This document shows positions 54,119 through 62,421 of a stretch of DNA of 64,000 nt, piece after piece. The translations under genes and the position numbers were made by a program. The notes below the pieces were generated by a model. The model searched no databases. It saw nothing but the letters and a program-made list of their open reading frames with translations, and was not told the DNA's origin. The stretch lies in the NCBI GenBank assembly GCA_030849945.1, contig JAVDKK010000001.1, forward strand, positions 1,178,001 to 1,242,000, in the 5' to 3' direction. Numbering within the stretch: position 1 is the stretch's first letter; each line of letters starts with the position of its first letter. Source of the stretch: Schauerella fraxinea. Its GTDB lineage: Bacteria; Pseudomonadota; Gammaproteobacteria; Burkholderiales; Burkholderiaceae_B.

Positions 54119-55663
54119 ATGATCCAACAATCGCTTCTCGATCTCTGGTACGGCTTCGGCGTTGCCTTTCAGTGGCATAACCTGCTGTGGTCGTTCTTTG
54201 GCGTGCTGGTGGGAAACCTCATCGGCGTGTTGCCCGGCATGGGCGCACTCTCCGCCATTTCCATCCTGCTGCCGCTGACCTATGTGATGCAGCCTGTGCC
54301 TGCGATTCTGATGTTGGCGGGCATTTTTTATGGTTCGCAATATGGCGGCGCCATCGGCGCCATTCTGCTCAACCTGCCCTCGCATCCGCCGCACGCCGTG
54401 ACGTGTCTGGACGGCTATCCGATGACCAAGATGGGCAAAGGGGGCACAGCGCTCGGCATCACGATGATCTCGTCGTTCTTCGCGGCGTCGGTCGGCATTA
54501 TCGTGATGATTTTCGCCTCGCCGTTGCTGGTGGAAGTGGCGTTCAAGTTCGGACCCACCGAGATCTTCTCGATCATGTTGCTGGGTTTGCTTGCCGGCGC
54601 CACGATGTCGCGCGGTTCGCCGTTGAAGGGCGTCGCCATGACGCTCTTCGGGCTGATGTGCGGTGTGGTGGGCACCGACGTGAATACCGGCACGATCCGC
54701 TTTTCCTTCGGTTTGATCGACGTGTCCGATGGCTTGGAGCTCGTGGCAATCTCGATGGGCTTGTTCGGGGTGGCTGACTTTCTGATGAGCGTGAATCGCA
54801 TGACGGCCATTGGCGGCGGCATGAAGCTGCGCTTGCGCGACATGCGGCCCAGCCGCGCCGAAATGAAGGAAGCGTTTTTCCCGATGGTGCGTGGCACGCT
54901 GGTGGGCACCTTGTTTGGTGCGATGCCGGGCACGGGTCCCACGATCACCACGTTCATCGCCTACGCGCTGGAACGCAAGGTGTCGAAGACGCCCGAGAAG
55001 TTCGGCACCGGCATGATCGCCGGGGTTGCTGCGCCTGAAGCCTCGTCGCATTCCAAAACGCAGGTCGACTTCATTCCAACGATGAGCCTGGGTATCCCGG
55101 GCGACGCAGTGATGGCGTTGATTTTGGGGGCGTTGCTGATCCAGGGGATTCAGCCGGGCCCGCAACTCATCACCGAACACCCGGATATGTTCTGGGGGTT
55201 GATCGCCAGTTTCTGGGTGGGTAACGTGCTGCTCATCATCCTCAACGTGCCGTTGATCGGCGTGTGGGTGAAGCTTCTGCGGGTGCCGTACCGCTTTCTG
55301 TTTCCCTCCGCGCTGTTCTTTATCGCGGTGGGCGTGTACAGCACACAGAACAGTCTCTTTCAGATCTGGGAAGTATTGGCGTTCGGGATCATTGGCGCGG
55401 TATTGATGACGTTGAATTTCTCGGTGGCGCCCATCTTGCTCGGCTTCGTGCTGGGGCCAATGGTGGAAGAGAATTTCCGGCGCGCGTTGCTGTTGTCGCG
55501 CGGCAGCATGACGGTATTCGTCGAGCGCCCGATCAGCGCGTGCTTCATCGCTGCGAGTGCGTTGCTGATCCTAGTGCAATTGTGGTCGTTCGTTCGGAAG
55601 GGAAAAACGAAGACCTCGAATCTGCTGCCCCAAGTACCCGAAGTGGAGGGACAGCAGGAGTAG
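54119..55663 (+). CDS. tctA: TctA-family large permease subunit of a tripartite tricarboxylate transporter
   Basis: A 514-residue inner-membrane permease with about 12 helices. Conserved blocks are VGNLIGVLPGMGALSAIS, FYGSQYGGAIGAILLNLP, GTLFGAMPGTGPTI, and SSHSKTQVDFIPTMSLGIPG-like sequence in the second half. TctA carries the substrate pathway for proton- or sodium-coupled uptake of carboxylates. In this cluster the substrate is probably galactarate or another aldarate, inferred from the enzymes under the same regulator. Confidence 0.94.
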   Translation: MIQQSLLDLWYGFGVAFQWHNLLWSFFGVLVGNLIGVLPGMGALSAISILLPLTYVMQPVPAILMLAGIFYGSQYGGAIGAILLNLPSHPPHAVTCLDGYPMTKMGKGGTALGITMISSFFAASVGIIVMIFASPLLVEVAFKFGPTEIFSIMLLGLLAGATMSRGSPLKGVAMTLFGLMCGVVGTDVNTGTIRFSFGLIDVSDGLELVAISMGLFGVADFLMSVNRMTAIGGGMKLRLRDMRPSRAEMKEAFFPMVRGTLVGTLFGAMPGTGPTITTFIAYALERKVSKTPEKFGTGMIAGVAAPEASSHSKTQVDFIPTMSLGIPGDAVMALILGALLIQGIQPGPQLITEHPDMFWGLIASFWVGNVLLIILNVPLIGVWVKLLRVPYRFLFPSALFFIAVGVYSTQNSLFQIWEVLAFGIIGAVLMTLNFSVAPILLGFVLGPMVEENFRRALLLSRGSMTVFVERPISACFIAASALLILVQLWSFVRKGKTKTSNLLPQVPEVEGQQE

Positions 55664-55720
55664 GCAGCCCCGCCAGCCGCACGATTTTTTGTTGGATCAC
55701 GCTCACGCGTGTGGGTTTTG

Positions 55721-55753
55721 TGCCGAGGGCGATTCGCTCTCGGCAATTTTTTT
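55721..55753. terminator. Terminator between tctA and the GntR gene
   Basis: TGCCGAG pairs with CTCGGCA, and the inner GCGA with TCGC, forming one long hairpin followed by ATTTTTTT. It ends nine bases before the stop of the convergent regulator gene. Confidence 0.85.
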
Positions 55754-55761
55754 GTACGCGC

Positions 55762-56502
55762 TTACAGCTCGTCCTGCGACAACGAACTCAGCAGCCGGCG
55801 TCGTTCGCGGCTATTGGCCAAATGGATGCGCATCGCCGTGCGGGCCGATTCAGGATCGTGACTGGCGATGGCCGAGAGGATGCTCTCGTGCTCCACAAAC
55901 ACCTTTTCCAGATACGACGTGGGACTGGTTTCGCCGGGCACCGTTTGCGCCAGCCGTGATCGCGGAATCACGGTTGCGCCGAGGGCGCCGAGCATCGAGC
56001 TGAAGTGAACGTTTTGCGTGGCGCGTGCGATTTCAAGATGAAATTGAAAGTCGGCGACCACGGCGTCTTCACCGTTGCGCACCGCGTGATGGAAGGCGGC
56101 TTGGGCATCGCGCATCGCCTGCAGATTGGCATCGGTGCGACGCAACGCCGCGAGCGACGCCGCCTCGGCTTCCAGGCCGATCCGCAACTCGAGCATCGCG
56201 ATCACATCGTTGATGGTAGCGAGTTGCTCGGCGCCGATACGAAAGGGCGCGCTCTCGCCCAGGGCGTTGACGAACGTGCCTACGCCGTGCCGCGTTTGCA
56301 TCAATCCTGCCGCTTGAAGCTTGGAGATCGCTTCGCGCACGACGGTTCGGCTCACGCCGAACTCACGCATGATTTCGGCCTCGGTGGGCAGCTTGTCGCC
56401 GGGCGCCAGGGTGCCGCTGCGAACGCGCCCAGTGAGCTCGTCGACCAAGGCTTGCGCCAGATTGCGCGGCTTGCGTGGGAAGGTGGGGGAACGGGCATCC
56501 AT
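55762..56502 (-). CDS. GntR-family (FadR/FCD) regulator of the aldarate genes
   Basis: A 246-residue regulator. The N-terminal GntR winged helix shows GDKLPTEAEIMREFGVSRTV and LQAAGLMQTRHGVGTFV; the C-terminal FCD domain has ELRIGLEAEAASLAA, FHLEIARATQN and the metal-site-like EHESILSAIASHDPESA. FCD regulators bind TNGTNNNACNA sites, and matching sites lie upstream of this gene, of tctC and of garD. It therefore probably represses the aldarate uptake and degradation genes until a sugar acid binds. ATG 56502 is used; GGAG lies upstream. Confidence 0.9.
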   Translation of the reverse strand: MDARSPTFPRKPRNLAQALVDELTGRVRSGTLAPGDKLPTEAEIMREFGVSRTVVREAISKLQAAGLMQTRHGVGTFVNALGESAPFRIGAEQLATINDVIAMLELRIGLEAEAASLAALRRTDANLQAMRDAQAAFHHAVRNGEDAVVADFQFHLEIARATQNVHFSSMLGALGATVIPRSRLAQTVPGETSPTSYLEKVFVEHESILSAIASHDPESARTAMRIHLANSRERRRLLSSLSQDEL

Positions 56503-56566
56503 GGCTACTACTCCGATATTGCCATCAGGCAACTGGAGTGTAACGGAACCCTGCCAACTTGTTCTG

Positions 56567-56577
56567 TCGTCATACAA
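56567..56577. promoter_or_regulatory. FadR-type operator upstream of gntR
   Basis: TCGTCATACAA fits TNGTNNNACNA at every fixed position. It lies 65-75 bases upstream of the gntR start, suited to autoregulation. Confidence 0.55.
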
Positions 56578-56634
56578 CAATATGATATGCAGTCGTGAGA
56601 AGAAGGTCTTTTTAGGCGGAATTTGCAAAGGTTA

Positions 56635-56664
56635 TTGACGATTCGACCTTAATCGGGAAATATA
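56635..56664 (+). promoter_or_regulatory. Predicted promoter of tctC
   Basis: TTGACG (56635-56640) is followed after 18 bases by AATATA (56659-56664), a reasonable sigma-70 pair. The operator TCGTACGACAA starts two bases after it, so a bound repressor would cover the transcription start. Confidence 0.5.
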
Positions 56665-56665
56665 G

Positions 56666-56676
56666 TCGTACGACAA
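56666..56676. promoter_or_regulatory. FadR-type operator at the tctC promoter
   Basis: TCGTACGACAA fits TNGTNNNACNA and includes, with the preceding G, the perfect palindrome GTCGTACGAC. The same 10-mer occurs at 60699 before garD. Confidence 0.7.
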
Positions 56677-56710
56677 CCGACAAAATCGGGCAATTTTCTT
56701 AGGAGACAAA

Positions 56711-57709
56711 ATGGCATTTCCGTTTAAGGCGACCGTGCGCGCCCTGGCCCTGACGGGCGCGTTGACCGCCGCTTCTACGGCCGCATTTACCGCTCATGCG
56801 GCCGATGCGTGGCCGGCAGCCAAACCGATACGCCTCGTGGTGCCTTTTGCAGCCGGTGGCACGTCCGACGTGCTGGCGCGTACGCTGGCCAAAGAGATGC
56901 AAGGCGAGTTGAACCAAACGATCGTGGTGGAAAACAAGGGCGGTGCGGGCGGCGTGCTTGGCGCCGATAGCGTGGCCAAGTCGGAAGCCGACGGCTACAC
57001 GCTGCTGTTGGGCACCATTGCGACCAACGCCATCAATCCTGCCTTGTTGCCCAGCATCTCCTACGATGCCGCGCGCGATTTCGCACCGATCATTCTCCTG
57101 GGAAGCATCAGCAATGTGTTGATCGTGGGTGAGGCGCAGCCTTACAAGACCGTCAAGGACGTGATCGACGCAGCCAAGGCCAAGCCCGATACGCTCGCCT
57201 TCGGTTCGGCCGGGCAAGGCACTTCGCAGCATCTCTCGGGTGAAGTGTTCAAGTTGCTCACAGGCGCGCAGCTCACGCATGTGCCGTATCGCGGCAGCGC
57301 GCCGGCCGTGCAGGATCTGATCGGCGGTCAGATTCCGATGTCGTTCGAAACGGCATTGGTCGCACTGCCGCATATCGCGAGCGGCAAGATTCGCGCGCTC
57401 GCGGTGACGTCGGCCAAGCGCACGCAAGTGATGCCGGACGTGCCGACGATGCAAGAGGCTGGTGTGTCGGGCTTTGACGTGAGCAGTTGGCAGGGCATCT
57501 ACGCGCCGGCCGGTACGCCCAAGCCGGTAGTGGACAAGTTGAACAAGGCCTTGACCACCATCATCGCCAAGCCGGATGTGCGCGCGAAAATGGATTCCCT
57601 GGGCTTGGAGTACACCGCCAATACGCCGGAACAATTTGCGGCTTTCCAAAAGACCGAGCAGGCCAAGTGGGCCAAGGTCATCAAGGACGGCAATATCAAG
57701 ACGCAGTAA
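56711..57709 (+). CDS. tctC: TctC/Bug substrate-binding protein of the aldarate cluster
   Basis: A 332-residue periplasmic receptor. The signal peptide ends AHA, followed by DAWPAAKPIRLVVPFAAGG, VVENKGGAGGVLGAD, DGYTLLLGT and HVPYRGSAPAVQDLI. AGGAGA lies before the ATG. It sits between the regulator and the enzymes and has its own regulated promoter, so it is most likely the receptor for TctB-TctA at 53.6-55.7 kb and binds galactarate, glucarate or a related acid. The ligand is inferred from context. Confidence 0.92.
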   Translation: MAFPFKATVRALALTGALTAASTAAFTAHAADAWPAAKPIRLVVPFAAGGTSDVLARTLAKEMQGELNQTIVVENKGGAGGVLGADSVAKSEADGYTLLLGTIATNAINPALLPSISYDAARDFAPIILLGSISNVLIVGEAQPYKTVKDVIDAAKAKPDTLAFGSAGQGTSQHLSGEVFKLLTGAQLTHVPYRGSAPAVQDLIGGQIPMSFETALVALPHIASGKIRALAVTSAKRTQVMPDVPTMQEAGVSGFDVSSWQGIYAPAGTPKPVVDKLNKALTTIIAKPDVRAKMDSLGLEYTANTPEQFAAFQKTEQAKWAKVIKDGNIKTQ

Positions 57710-57761
57710 ATCGTGCGCGGGTGTGGCGCCGTTGGCGCCCGCCGACGTCAGCAAGATGCTC

Positions 57762-57846
57762 GATTAAACAATGCAATTGATTGGGCGACGTGATCGATTG
57801 GGCGACATGATCGATTGGACGACGTGATCGATTGCACAACGCGATC
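57762..57846. repeat. 17-bp tandem repeat, five units
   Basis: Units start at 57762, 57779, 57796, 57813 and 57830. The best-conserved unit is GATTGGGCGACGTGATC; units 2 and 3 differ at one position, the first and last are more diverged. It lies 52 bases after the tctC stop and directly before a terminator. It is non-coding. Confidence 0.88.
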
Positions 57847-57855
57847 AAGCAAAAA

Positions 57856-57896
57856 GATGGGGCAGTGCTTTTTCAAGCACCGCCCCATTTTTCTTT
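57856..57896. terminator. Terminator after tctC
   Basis: ATGGGGC-A-GTGCTT pairs with AAGCAC-C-GCCCCAT with one internal mismatch, followed by TTTTTCTTT. It lies between the 17-bp repeat array and the convergent aldehyde dehydrogenase gene. Confidence 0.85.
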
Positions 57897-57960
57897 GGCC
57901 GCTGAAACGCGCTCGGCCATGTGGCGTGACCTGCGCATCTCGCGCCGGTCACGCTGTGTC

Positions 57961-59547
57961 TTACGCGTCGCGTGCGGGTTCGCCGTCCGTCGTGCGTACC
58001 AGCTTGAGCGGGTTGCCACGCTTGAGCGCGTCGGGCAACAACGCATCGGGCAGATCCTGATAGCAGACCGGACGCAGGAAGCGATCGATCGCCGTCGCGC
58101 CTACCGAAGTGAACGACGCGTTCGAGGTTGCCGGGAACGGGCCGCCGTGCACCATCGCATGGCTGACTTCCACACCGGTGGGATAGCCGTTGGCCAGAAT
58201 ACGGCCAGCACGCCGCTCGAGCACGGGCAACAGGCCGCGCGCAGCCTCGATATCGGCATCGTCGAGCATGAGCGTGGCGGTGAGCTGTCCTTCAAGGTGC
58301 TCGGCCACCGCGCGCATTTCGGCCACATCGCTGCAACCGATCACGATGGAGCTGGGGCCGAATACTTCGGCTTCCAGTGCCTGCGAACCCAGCAGATCCT
58401 TGGCGCTGGCGCCAAACACCACGGGTCCTGCCGCGCAGCTTTCCGCTTGCGAGGGCTTGCCTTCACCGATTGCCGTCACGCCAGGCTGCGATCCCAATTC
58501 GGCGACGCCGCGTTGGTAGGCATCGAAGATGCCAGGCGTGAGCATGGTCGCGGCGCCTTTCTCGGCAACCGCTTTGGCTGCGGCTGCGCGAAAACGATCA
58601 AGCGCCGGACCCTCGATGCCGATCACCAGGCCGGGGTTCGTGCAGAACTGACCCACGCCCATCACGAGCGAATCGACATAGCCGCTCGCGATCGTTTCGG
58701 CGCGTTGCTCCAAAGCCGCCGGCATCAGGAACACCGGGTTGATGCTGCTCATTTCGGCATACACGGGAATGGGTTCGGCGCGCGACTGTGCCGTGGCCAC
58801 CAACGAGAGTCCGCCTTGACGTGAACCGGTAAACCCAACGGCTTTGATTGCGGGGTGCGCGACCAAGGCTTCGCCGATGTCGCGTCCGGCGCCGATCAAC
58901 AGCGAGAACACGCCCTCGGGCAGCTTGTGCTGGCCGACCGCTTTCTGAATGGCACGGCCCACCATTTCCGATGTGCCGAGATGGGCGCTATGCGCTTTGA
59001 CGATGACCGGGCAGCCTGCGGCAAACGCCGAAGCCGTGTCGCCACCGGCAACCGAGAAGGCCAACGGGAAGTTGCTGGCGCCGAAGACGGCAACCGGCCC
59101 CAACGGCAACTTCTGCAAACGCAGATCGGCGCGCGGCAGCGGCGTGCGAGCCGGTTGCGCGGGATCGATGGTCGCCGTGAGGAAATGGCCGTCGCGCACG
59201 ACGCGGGCAAACAATCGGAGTTGACCGACGGTGCGACCGCGTTCGCCTTGCAGGCGCGCCAGCGGCAGGCCGCTTTCCTGATGCGCGCGCTCGATCAGCG
59301 CATCGCCCAGGTCGAGAATATTCTGGGCGATCGTTTCGAGAAATTGTGCGCGCGTTTCGAGCGGCAGCGCACGAAACGGGTCGAACGCCTGTTCGGCCAA
59401 ACCGGCCGCGCGTTCGACATCGGCGCGCGTGCCCAAGCCGAACGAGGGTTCGAGTTCGGCCCGCGATGCGGGGTTGATCGCGCGCTGCGTGCCGGCGCTA
59501 CCGCGCACGGCAGCGGCGCCAATCAGCATGTCGCCATGTAAAGTCAT
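57961..59547 (-). CDS. Alpha-ketoglutaric semialdehyde dehydrogenase
   Basis: A 528-residue NAD(P)-dependent aldehyde dehydrogenase. Catalytic residues are Asn159 (GASNFPLAFS), Glu265 (YAEMSSINPVF) and Cys302 (GQFCTNPGLV). The NFPLAFSVAGGDTASAFAAG and QFCTNPG versions of the motifs are those of the 2,5-dioxovalerate dehydrogenase branch. It oxidises 2,5-dioxopentanoate, the product of KdgD, to 2-oxoglutarate. It starts ten bases after kdgD, so the two genes form one operon. ATG 59547 has AAGGA before it. Confidence 0.93.
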   Translation of the reverse strand: MTLHGDMLIGAAAVRGSAGTQRAINPASRAELEPSFGLGTRADVERAAGLAEQAFDPFRALPLETRAQFLETIAQNILDLGDALIERAHQESGLPLARLQGERGRTVGQLRLFARVVRDGHFLTATIDPAQPARTPLPRADLRLQKLPLGPVAVFGASNFPLAFSVAGGDTASAFAAGCPVIVKAHSAHLGTSEMVGRAIQKAVGQHKLPEGVFSLLIGAGRDIGEALVAHPAIKAVGFTGSRQGGLSLVATAQSRAEPIPVYAEMSSINPVFLMPAALEQRAETIASGYVDSLVMGVGQFCTNPGLVIGIEGPALDRFRAAAAKAVAEKGAATMLTPGIFDAYQRGVAELGSQPGVTAIGEGKPSQAESCAAGPVVFGASAKDLLGSQALEAEVFGPSSIVIGCSDVAEMRAVAEHLEGQLTATLMLDDADIEAARGLLPVLERRAGRILANGYPTGVEVSHAMVHGGPFPATSNASFTSVGATAIDRFLRPVCYQDLPDALLPDALKRGNPLKLVRTTDGEPARDA

Positions 59548-59557
59548 ATGCAGTTCC

Positions 59558-60472
59558 TTATTGAGGACCGAGCTTCTTGATCAGCACATCCAGCATGTCG
59601 AATTCTTCGGGCGTCAGGTCCGTCAACGGTGCGCGCACCGGACCGCCATCGCGGCCCACGAGCTTGGCGCCGGCCTTGACGATACTGACGGCATAACCAG
59701 CACGACGGTTGCGGATGTCGAGGTAGGGCAAGAAGAAATCGTCGATCAGCTTATTGATGGTAGCGTGATCTTCGGCGGCAACGGCTTTATAGAAATCCAT
59801 AGCCGTCTTGGGGATGAAGTTGAATACGGCCGACGAATACACCGGCACGCCGAGCGCCTTGTACGCTGCGGCGTACACCTCGGCCGTGGGCAGGCCGCCC
59901 AGGTACGAAAAGCGGTCGCCGAGCTTGCGGCGAATGCGCACCATCGGTTCGATTTCGCCGATGCCGTCTTTGAAGCCGATCAGGTTGGGGCAACGGTCGG
60001 CCAATTTGACCAGGCTGTCTGCCGTCAGGCGCGAGTTGGCGCGGTTGTAGACGATCACGCCGATCTTGACCGACTTGCAGACTTGCTCCACGTAGGCGCA
60101 GATGCCGTCTTGCGACGCTTCGGTCAGGTAGTGCGGCAAGAGCAAGATGCCCTTGGCACCTTGGCGCTCGGCTTCTTGTGCGTAGGCGATGGCCGTACGG
60201 GTGGGGCCGCCGGCGCCAGCCAGAATGGGTACTTTGCCGGCGCACGTGGTGACGGCCGTGCGCACCACGTCCGAGTATTCCTGGGGGGCCAGCGAGAAGA
60301 ACTCACCCGTACCGCCGGCGGCGAACAGCGCGGTGGCGCCGTAAGGGGCCAGCCACTCGAGACGCTCGATATAGCTCTTCGGGCGGAAGTCGCCTTGTTC
60401 GTCGAAGTCGGTAATCGGGAAAGAAAGCAGGCCTTGCGAAACGATTTCTTTGAGTTCTTGCGGGGTCGTCAT
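59558..60472 (-). CDS. kdgD: 5-dehydro-4-deoxyglucarate dehydratase
   Basis: A 304-residue TIM-barrel enzyme of the dihydrodipicolinate synthase family that dehydrates and decarboxylates 5-dehydro-4-deoxy-D-glucarate to 2,5-dioxopentanoate. The Schiff-base Lys168 is in LIGFKDGIG and the catalytic Tyr142 in VIVYNRANS; LFAAGGTGEFFSL and ILAGAGGPTRTAI line the active site. FSYLGGLPTAEVYAAAY is typical of KdgD. It is the first gene of kdgD-aldehyde dehydrogenase and is divergent from garD. Confidence 0.95.
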   Translation of the reverse strand: MTTPQELKEIVSQGLLSFPITDFDEQGDFRPKSYIERLEWLAPYGATALFAAGGTGEFFSLAPQEYSDVVRTAVTTCAGKVPILAGAGGPTRTAIAYAQEAERQGAKGILLLPHYLTEASQDGICAYVEQVCKSVKIGVIVYNRANSRLTADSLVKLADRCPNLIGFKDGIGEIEPMVRIRRKLGDRFSYLGGLPTAEVYAAAYKALGVPVYSSAVFNFIPKTAMDFYKAVAAEDHATINKLIDDFFLPYLDIRNRRAGYAVSIVKAGAKLVGRDGGPVRAPLTDLTPEEFDMLDVLIKKLGPQ

Positions 60473-60577
60473 GGATAGCGGTCCGTTGCGAGTGGCCCAA
60501 GGGCCGGGGGCTTGAAGAGAAAGTGAGACTGATGGCAGTGCCGATTACGCCGACAATTGCCGTTAAGTGTTAAGTCA

Positions 60578-60588
60578 TCGTACAACAT
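60578..60588. promoter_or_regulatory. FadR-type operator, one mismatch, upstream of kdgD
   Basis: TCGTACAACAT agrees with TNGTNNNACNA except the last base. It lies 106-116 bases upstream of the kdgD start in the divergent spacer 60473-60770. The rest of that spacer holds the garD promoter and nothing else I can support. Confidence 0.45.
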
Positions 60589-60663
60589 AAGTCGAACGAG
60601 GGCTAGTGCTTGTGCTGATGCGGCGGCGAAAACACGCTCGTTTTAGCTGCTGCCACAGACGAA

Positions 60664-60694
60664 TTGCGACGAACTTGGCGCCGTCCCGTATAAT
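60664..60694 (+). promoter_or_regulatory. Predicted promoter of garD
   Basis: TATAAT at 60689-60694 is a perfect -10 box; TTGCGA at 60664-60669 is a possible -35 with a long 19-base spacer. The operator at 60700 follows five bases later. Confidence 0.55.
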
Positions 60695-60699
60695 CTGGG

Positions 60700-60710
60700 T
60701 CGTACGACGA
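60700..60710. promoter_or_regulatory. FadR-type operator at the garD promoter
   Basis: TCGTACGACGA fits TNGTNNNACNA; with the base before it the palindrome GTCGTACGAC is the same as at tctC. It would overlap the transcription start predicted from the -10 box. Confidence 0.7.
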
Positions 60711-60770
60711 CATGAACTTTATGGCAGCTTGGGATCAGGCCCGGCTGACCGCGTGCGAGGAAGACAAATC

Positions 60771-62357
60771 ATGCAAGAGGCGGTAAAAACGGCGCCCATC
60801 TCCATCAAGGTTCATCCGGCCGATAACGTCGCGATCGTGGCCAATGACGGTGGCCTGCCTGCAGGAACGGTGTTTCCGGATGGATTAACGTTGCGCGAAG
60901 GCATTCCGCAAGGGCACAAGATTGCGTTGGTGGACTTGAACGTGGGTGACCCCGTGGTGCGCTACAACGTGGTGGTGGGGTTCGCTGCGGTCGCATTGCC
61001 CGCCGGCAGTTGGGTCAACGAGCGCGTGACCACCATGCCCGAGGCGCTGGCGCTGCACGATCTGCCGATGGCCACGCGGGCGGCGCCAGAGATGCCGCCG
61101 CTGGAAGGCTATACATTCGAAGGCTTTCGCAATGCGGATGGCTCGGTCGGCACGCGCAACATCCTCGCCATCACGACCACCGTGCAGTGCGTGCAAGGCG
61201 TGGTTGAGCATGCTGTGAGCCGGATCAAGGCGGAAATGCTGCCGCGTTATCCTAATGTGGACGATGTGGTCGGCATCGAGCACACCTATGGTTGCGGCGT
61301 GGCGATCGATGCGCCCGATGCGGCGATCCCGATCCGCACATTGCGCAATATCAGCCTGAACCCCAATTTCGGCGGCACCGCCATGATGGTGAGCCTGGGC
61401 TGCGAGAAGCTGCAACCCGAGCGCTTGCTGCCGCGCGGCACGATTCCGATTCGTGCCGGTGCGGGCATGGCAGGCGAAACGGCCGACGACGGCAGGATCG
61501 ACACCGTCGTATTGCAGGATGACGAGAACGTGGGTTTCGAATCCATGATCGACGCCATCATGCAGACCGCTGAGCGTCACCTCGCGATACTGGATCGACG
61601 CCGGCGCGAAACCTGTCCGGTCGCCGATCTCGTGGTGGGCGTGCAGTGCGGCGGCAGCGATGCCTTCTCCGGTGTGACGGCCAATCCGGCAGTGGGCTTT
61701 GCGGCCGATTTGCTGGTGCGCGCCGGCGCGGCCATTATGTTTTCTGAAAATACGGAAGTGCGCGACGGCATCGACCAATTGACGTCGCGCGCGGCCACGC
61801 CCGAGATCGCCGAAGCCTTGATCCGCGAGATGGATTGGTACGACCGCTATCTGGCGCGCGGCATGGCCGATCGCAGTGCCAATACTTCGCCCGGCAATAA
61901 GAAGGGCGGGCTGTCCAATATCGTCGAGAAGGCGATGGGATCGATCGTGAAGTCCGGTTCGTCGCCCATTGCGGGCGTGCTGTCGCCGGGCGACAAGCTG
62001 GATCGCAAGGGCTTGATCTTCGCCGCCACGCCGGCGAGTGATTTCATCTGCGGCACGCTGCAATTGGCCGCCGGCATGAACCTGCATATCTTCACCACCG
62101 GCCGCGGCACGCCGTATGGGCTGGCGCAAGTGCCGGTGATCAAGGTGGCCACGCGTACCGATCTGGCGCGCCGGTGGCACGATCTGATGGACGTGAACGC
62201 CGGCCGCATCGCCACGGGCGACGCCACGATCGAAGACGTGGGTTGGGAGTTGTTCAACCTGATGCTGGACGTGGCCAGCGGGCGCAAGCAAACCTGCGCC
62301 GAGAAGCTCAAGCTGCATAACGCGTTGGCGCTGTTCAACCCGGGTCCTGTGACCTGA
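60771..62357 (+). CDS. garD: Galactarate dehydratase
   Basis: A 528-residue iron-dependent enzyme that converts D-galactarate to 5-dehydro-4-deoxy-D-glucarate, the substrate of KdgD. It follows E. coli GarD over its full length: IKVHPADNVAIV, EGYTFEGFRNADGSVGTRN-like, ISLNPNFGGTAM, LGCEKLQPERLL, VGVQCGGSDAFSGVTANPAV, RSANTSPGNKKGGLSN and the ending LALFNPGPVT. The N-terminal SAF-like domain carries the metal-site residues. ATG 60771 has GAGGAAGA before it. The gene is controlled by its own operator and is divergent from kdgD. Confidence 0.95.
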   Translation: MQEAVKTAPISIKVHPADNVAIVANDGGLPAGTVFPDGLTLREGIPQGHKIALVDLNVGDPVVRYNVVVGFAAVALPAGSWVNERVTTMPEALALHDLPMATRAAPEMPPLEGYTFEGFRNADGSVGTRNILAITTTVQCVQGVVEHAVSRIKAEMLPRYPNVDDVVGIEHTYGCGVAIDAPDAAIPIRTLRNISLNPNFGGTAMMVSLGCEKLQPERLLPRGTIPIRAGAGMAGETADDGRIDTVVLQDDENVGFESMIDAIMQTAERHLAILDRRRRETCPVADLVVGVQCGGSDAFSGVTANPAVGFAADLLVRAGAAIMFSENTEVRDGIDQLTSRAATPEIAEALIREMDWYDRYLARGMADRSANTSPGNKKGGLSNIVEKAMGSIVKSGSSPIAGVLSPGDKLDRKGLIFAATPASDFICGTLQLAAGMNLHIFTTGRGTPYGLAQVPVIKVATRTDLARRWHDLMDVNAGRIATGDATIEDVGWELFNLMLDVASGRKQTCAEKLKLHNALALFNPGPVT

Positions 62358-62421
62358 TTGCAAGCTTGTGTGCCTGCGCGATCGCGCGCGGGCATACCTG
62401 CTCTGGCGCACCGCACCCGTC

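Noticed and set aside
62360..62420. GC-rich inverted repeat between garD and the FAD oxidase gene as a terminator
   Set aside because: The arms are only partly complementary and no T-run follows, so it was not called.
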